Shown: piece by piece, positions 62,718 to 64,000 of the stretch
How positions within the stretch are numbered: the stretch's first letter is position 1
Layout of the letters: each line of letters opens with the position of its first letter
DNA from: Haliclystus octoradiatus
Lineage: Eukaryota; Cnidaria; Staurozoa; Stauromedusae; Haliclystidae
Reading direction: 5' to 3'
NCBI GenBank assembly: GCA_916610825.1
Contig: OU744454.1
Span: 831,001-895,000, forward strand
DNA: 64,000 nt
Made by a program: the position numbers and the translations under genes
The notes under the pieces: model-generated
The model's input: the letters and a program-made list of their open reading frames with translations, nothing else
Told to the model about the DNA's origin: nothing
Databases searched by the model: none

Positions 62718-63536
62718 AGTGATTTGATTATTATTGATTAAAGGTGTATATCCACGATTACCGGGGGCCATCGAAGAAAGAGTTCATTTCGGATTAGTTG
62801 GAATGACTTACAAACAATTGTTACCGGAATCTAGCGCATGGTCTGAAATTGATCAAGAAAATTCAGCAAGGGTTGTGGCGAAAGCGGTTGCACAGCAGGT
62901 GAGATAAAGACATATAAATATTTACATTGGTTCTTGAATATAATTGCAAATTTTTAATTACATTGTGAATTATGAACCACAATTATGAATTATGAATTTT
63001 TTGTCTGATTTTCAAGACATCTTATACGATAATTGTTCAGGCCATTTCAAATGACAATGCTCACTAAGGTTGCCGGTAGTAACTCAATCAAAGCAATGCC
63101 ATGTTTTAAGAAACCGGGTTCAATAACCTTCAGTAGTGCATCTTTTCAACAAAGTCTAAGCTAAGCTACGCTAAGTCCAAGTTATAAACCTAGTAATGAC
63201 ATGATGAAAAGCTTATTCATATGAAAGATAAATCAAACCCGATGGAAAAGGCATTTACTGGAACGTGCAACCGCTAGACGTGTACGTTGCAATAGTATAA
63301 GTGGCTAATATTTGTAGTTAATTCAAGATTTTGCATATTTTTAGTGGCTTGGAGGATGTTTAACAATCGAAAATGGTGGAGCTCTGACTGAATCCCTTGT
63401 TGGTTTGGTTGGAGAAAAAGTTGTTGAGACGTTATATCCATCACTGAGAGAAGAGGAGTTAGAGACGATGCGACGTCTAGACTTCATGGAGGATGAAAGT
63501 CTTGCATTTGGTAGTACTAAACGTTTGACGGATAGA
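57766..63536 (+). CDS. AP3: M1 aminopeptidase-like pseudo-enzyme with mucin-like stalk, 3'-partial
   Basis: Exons: 57766-58856, 59169-59313, 61432-61557, 62317-62440, 62744-62898, 63345-63536, continuing past the window; 611 residues visible. An in-frame stop just precedes the ATG. Layout: cytosolic tail of about 90 residues, signal-anchor at about 90-114, a Thr/Ser/Lys-rich stalk at about 150-245 with a 17-residue duplication, then an M1 N-terminal domain. Intron positions and phases equal those of AP1 and AP2, and exon sizes match (155 nt for the zinc-site exon, as in AP2). Yet PCFDEP is PCFGSA, the GAMEN region reads GAIEE, HELAH is replaced by KAVAQ (542-546), and the position of the third ligand is Leu. 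Zinc binding and catalysis should be lost. A binding or adhesion role is inference. The reading frame is open through all exons, so it is not an ordinary pseudogene. Confidence 0.86.
58261..58362 (+). repeat. 51-bp tandem duplication in the AP3 stalk
   Basis: Two copies start at 58261 and 58312 and encode TQST(S/P)STTTAITTSESR-type segments. They lengthen the probable O-glycosylated stalk. Confidence 0.9.
60091..60187. repeat. Inverted repeat, 'cagacccaaatctttttt' arms
   Basis: The left arm 60091-60123 and right arm 60148-60187 pair (gcctagcctg-gcgcagacccaaatc against its complement) around a 24-bp loop. It lies in AP3 intron 2, left of PAM16. There is no hammerhead core. Confidence 0.75.
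60494..60889 (-). CDS. PAM16: PAM16/Magmas, TIM23 import-motor J-like subunit, 131 aa
   Basis: It starts MAKFIAQIIVLGGQIVGKAFAQ, with AFAQALRQEF, then a J-like domain with ISLDEAKNILNI, KYEYLFNINDK and GGSFYIQSKVYRAKERLDEEL. These are the family hallmarks; the HPD of true J proteins is replaced (NDK), as expected. PAM16 pairs with PAM14/DNAJC19 and restrains Hsp70 stimulation at the inner mitochondrial membrane. The length matches the family (about 125 aa). The coding region is one exon. On the minus strand an acceptor (gaattgcag) ends 11 nt before the ATG, and a good donor (GTGAGT) sits at 61184-61179, so a 5' UTR intron is likely. The gene lies wholly inside AP3 intron 2, on the opposite strand. 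Confidence 0.95.
   Translation of the reverse strand: MAKFIAQIIVLGGQIVGKAFAQALRQEFQAGAATQNRARAAASEGAKQTNATNVHGISLDEAKNILNIKEFDKELLQKKYEYLFNINDKKNGGSFYIQSKVYRAKERLDEELQRIDSELRNKSKTDDNTNS
60901..61184 (-). other. Probable 5' UTR intron of PAM16
   Basis: The donor is GTGAGT (minus, 61184-61179) after ...ttcgaa; the acceptor is tttgaattgcag (ending at 60901). A short untranslated first exon would lie just right of 61185. A spliced leader joined at this acceptor is the alternative, since the acceptor is only 11 nt from the start codon. Confidence 0.5.
62683..62716. repeat. (ATG)n microsatellite
   Basis: About eleven ATG repeats shortly before the acceptor of the AP3 exon at 62744. They give rise to poly-Met and poly-Ile frames that are not real. 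Confidence 0.9.
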
Positions 63537-63608
63537 GTAAGTCATTTTATAAGTAGTTATATAATCTCAATCAAAGTTAAATGAATCATCTCTGCCTCTG
63601 TGAAAACA

Positions 63609-63975
63609 GTTCATGGTAAAAACCCCATGAAAATTAGGCCATTTAACATTTATAAACTGTTTATGAACTGTTTAAAAGGTGTTCATGAACAGTTCATGAA
63701 AGTGACCAAATTTTATGAACTGTATATGAACAATTCAGGGGTGTTCATGAACCATTTATTCAGTGTTTTCAATAATAACAAACATCACTATTGTATTGAA
63801 TTCCAAAATCAATTATAGACAATCTGCCTATGACGTTTCAGTTGTAAAATGTCCCACGAAATGAGGTAAACGGCACATTTATTACTGACGGTATCATTAA
63901 TAAGGAATTGTCAAGTAATTGTCCATGAAATGTTTTTCAGGTCACAAATTATTCAAATTGTCATGAACTGTTAAT
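63609..63975. mobile_element. 'gttcatgaac' repeat copies at the right edge
   Basis: Phrases gttcatgg, aggccatttaacatttat, gttcatgaacagttcatgaa and gttcatgaaccatttat recur to about 63770, with a second weaker set at 63920-63975. They belong to the family of the 23.4 kb array and lie in the last visible AP3 intron. Confidence 0.5.
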
Positions 63976-64000
63976 ATCATTGTTATGTACCATCTGTTAA

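Overview
The window is AT-rich nuclear DNA from an animal, most likely a marine invertebrate; I cannot name the phylum. The genes have many small exons with GT-AG introns of 0.1 to 9 kb. The introns are crowded with transposon debris, trinucleotide arrays and foldback repeats. Proteins resemble bilaterian and vertebrate families. I joined exons by hand, checking GT-AG sites, reading phase and family motifs, and all three complete joins (18-exon and 19-exon aminopeptidases, and the MCC 3' portion) stay in frame to the stop codon.

Layout. (1) 513-13456, plus strand: the 3' part of an MCC (mutated in colorectal cancer) orthologue, ten exons, ending in the PDZ-ligand tail ETSL. (2) 14222-31047, minus: a complete 18-exon M1 zinc aminopeptidase (997 aa, type II membrane protein; AP1 here), convergent with MCC. 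(3) 32271-55681, minus: a complete 19-exon M1 aminopeptidase (970 aa; AP2). Its 9.4 kb first intron holds a young full-length BEL/Pao LTR retrotransposon (46831-53848) with 554-bp LTRs that look identical and a CTTCA target duplication. (4) 57766-63536 and beyond the right edge, plus: a third M1-type gene (AP3), divergent from AP2, with a Thr/Ser-rich stalk and a destroyed zinc site, so a probable pseudo-enzyme. (5) 60494-60889, minus: PAM16/Magmas, a mitochondrial import-motor subunit, nested in intron 2 of AP3.

The three M1 genes share intron positions and phases, so they arose by local duplication and then diverged. AP2 keeps GAMEN and HEXXH-X18-E. AP1 keeps the zinc site but has GAEEG instead of GAMEN. 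AP3 has lost every zinc ligand.

The most unusual find is a dispersed family of small foldback elements carrying hammerhead self-cleaving ribozyme motifs: six motifs at four loci (20.7, 25.1-25.2, 42.5 and 54.1-54.2 kb) plus decayed relatives at about 10.7 and 33.9 kb. Each has the CUGANGA / GAAA / GUA core. Stems I and II differ between copies by compensatory changes, and a shared GCTCTG...GAGC module lies downstream. This family is not explained by any gene here. Other notable structures are a 71-bp triplication of the exon end coding the HELAH zinc motif of AP2, an alternating 104/93-bp tandem array, very long (AAT)n arrays, and several MITE, SINE and LINE remnants.
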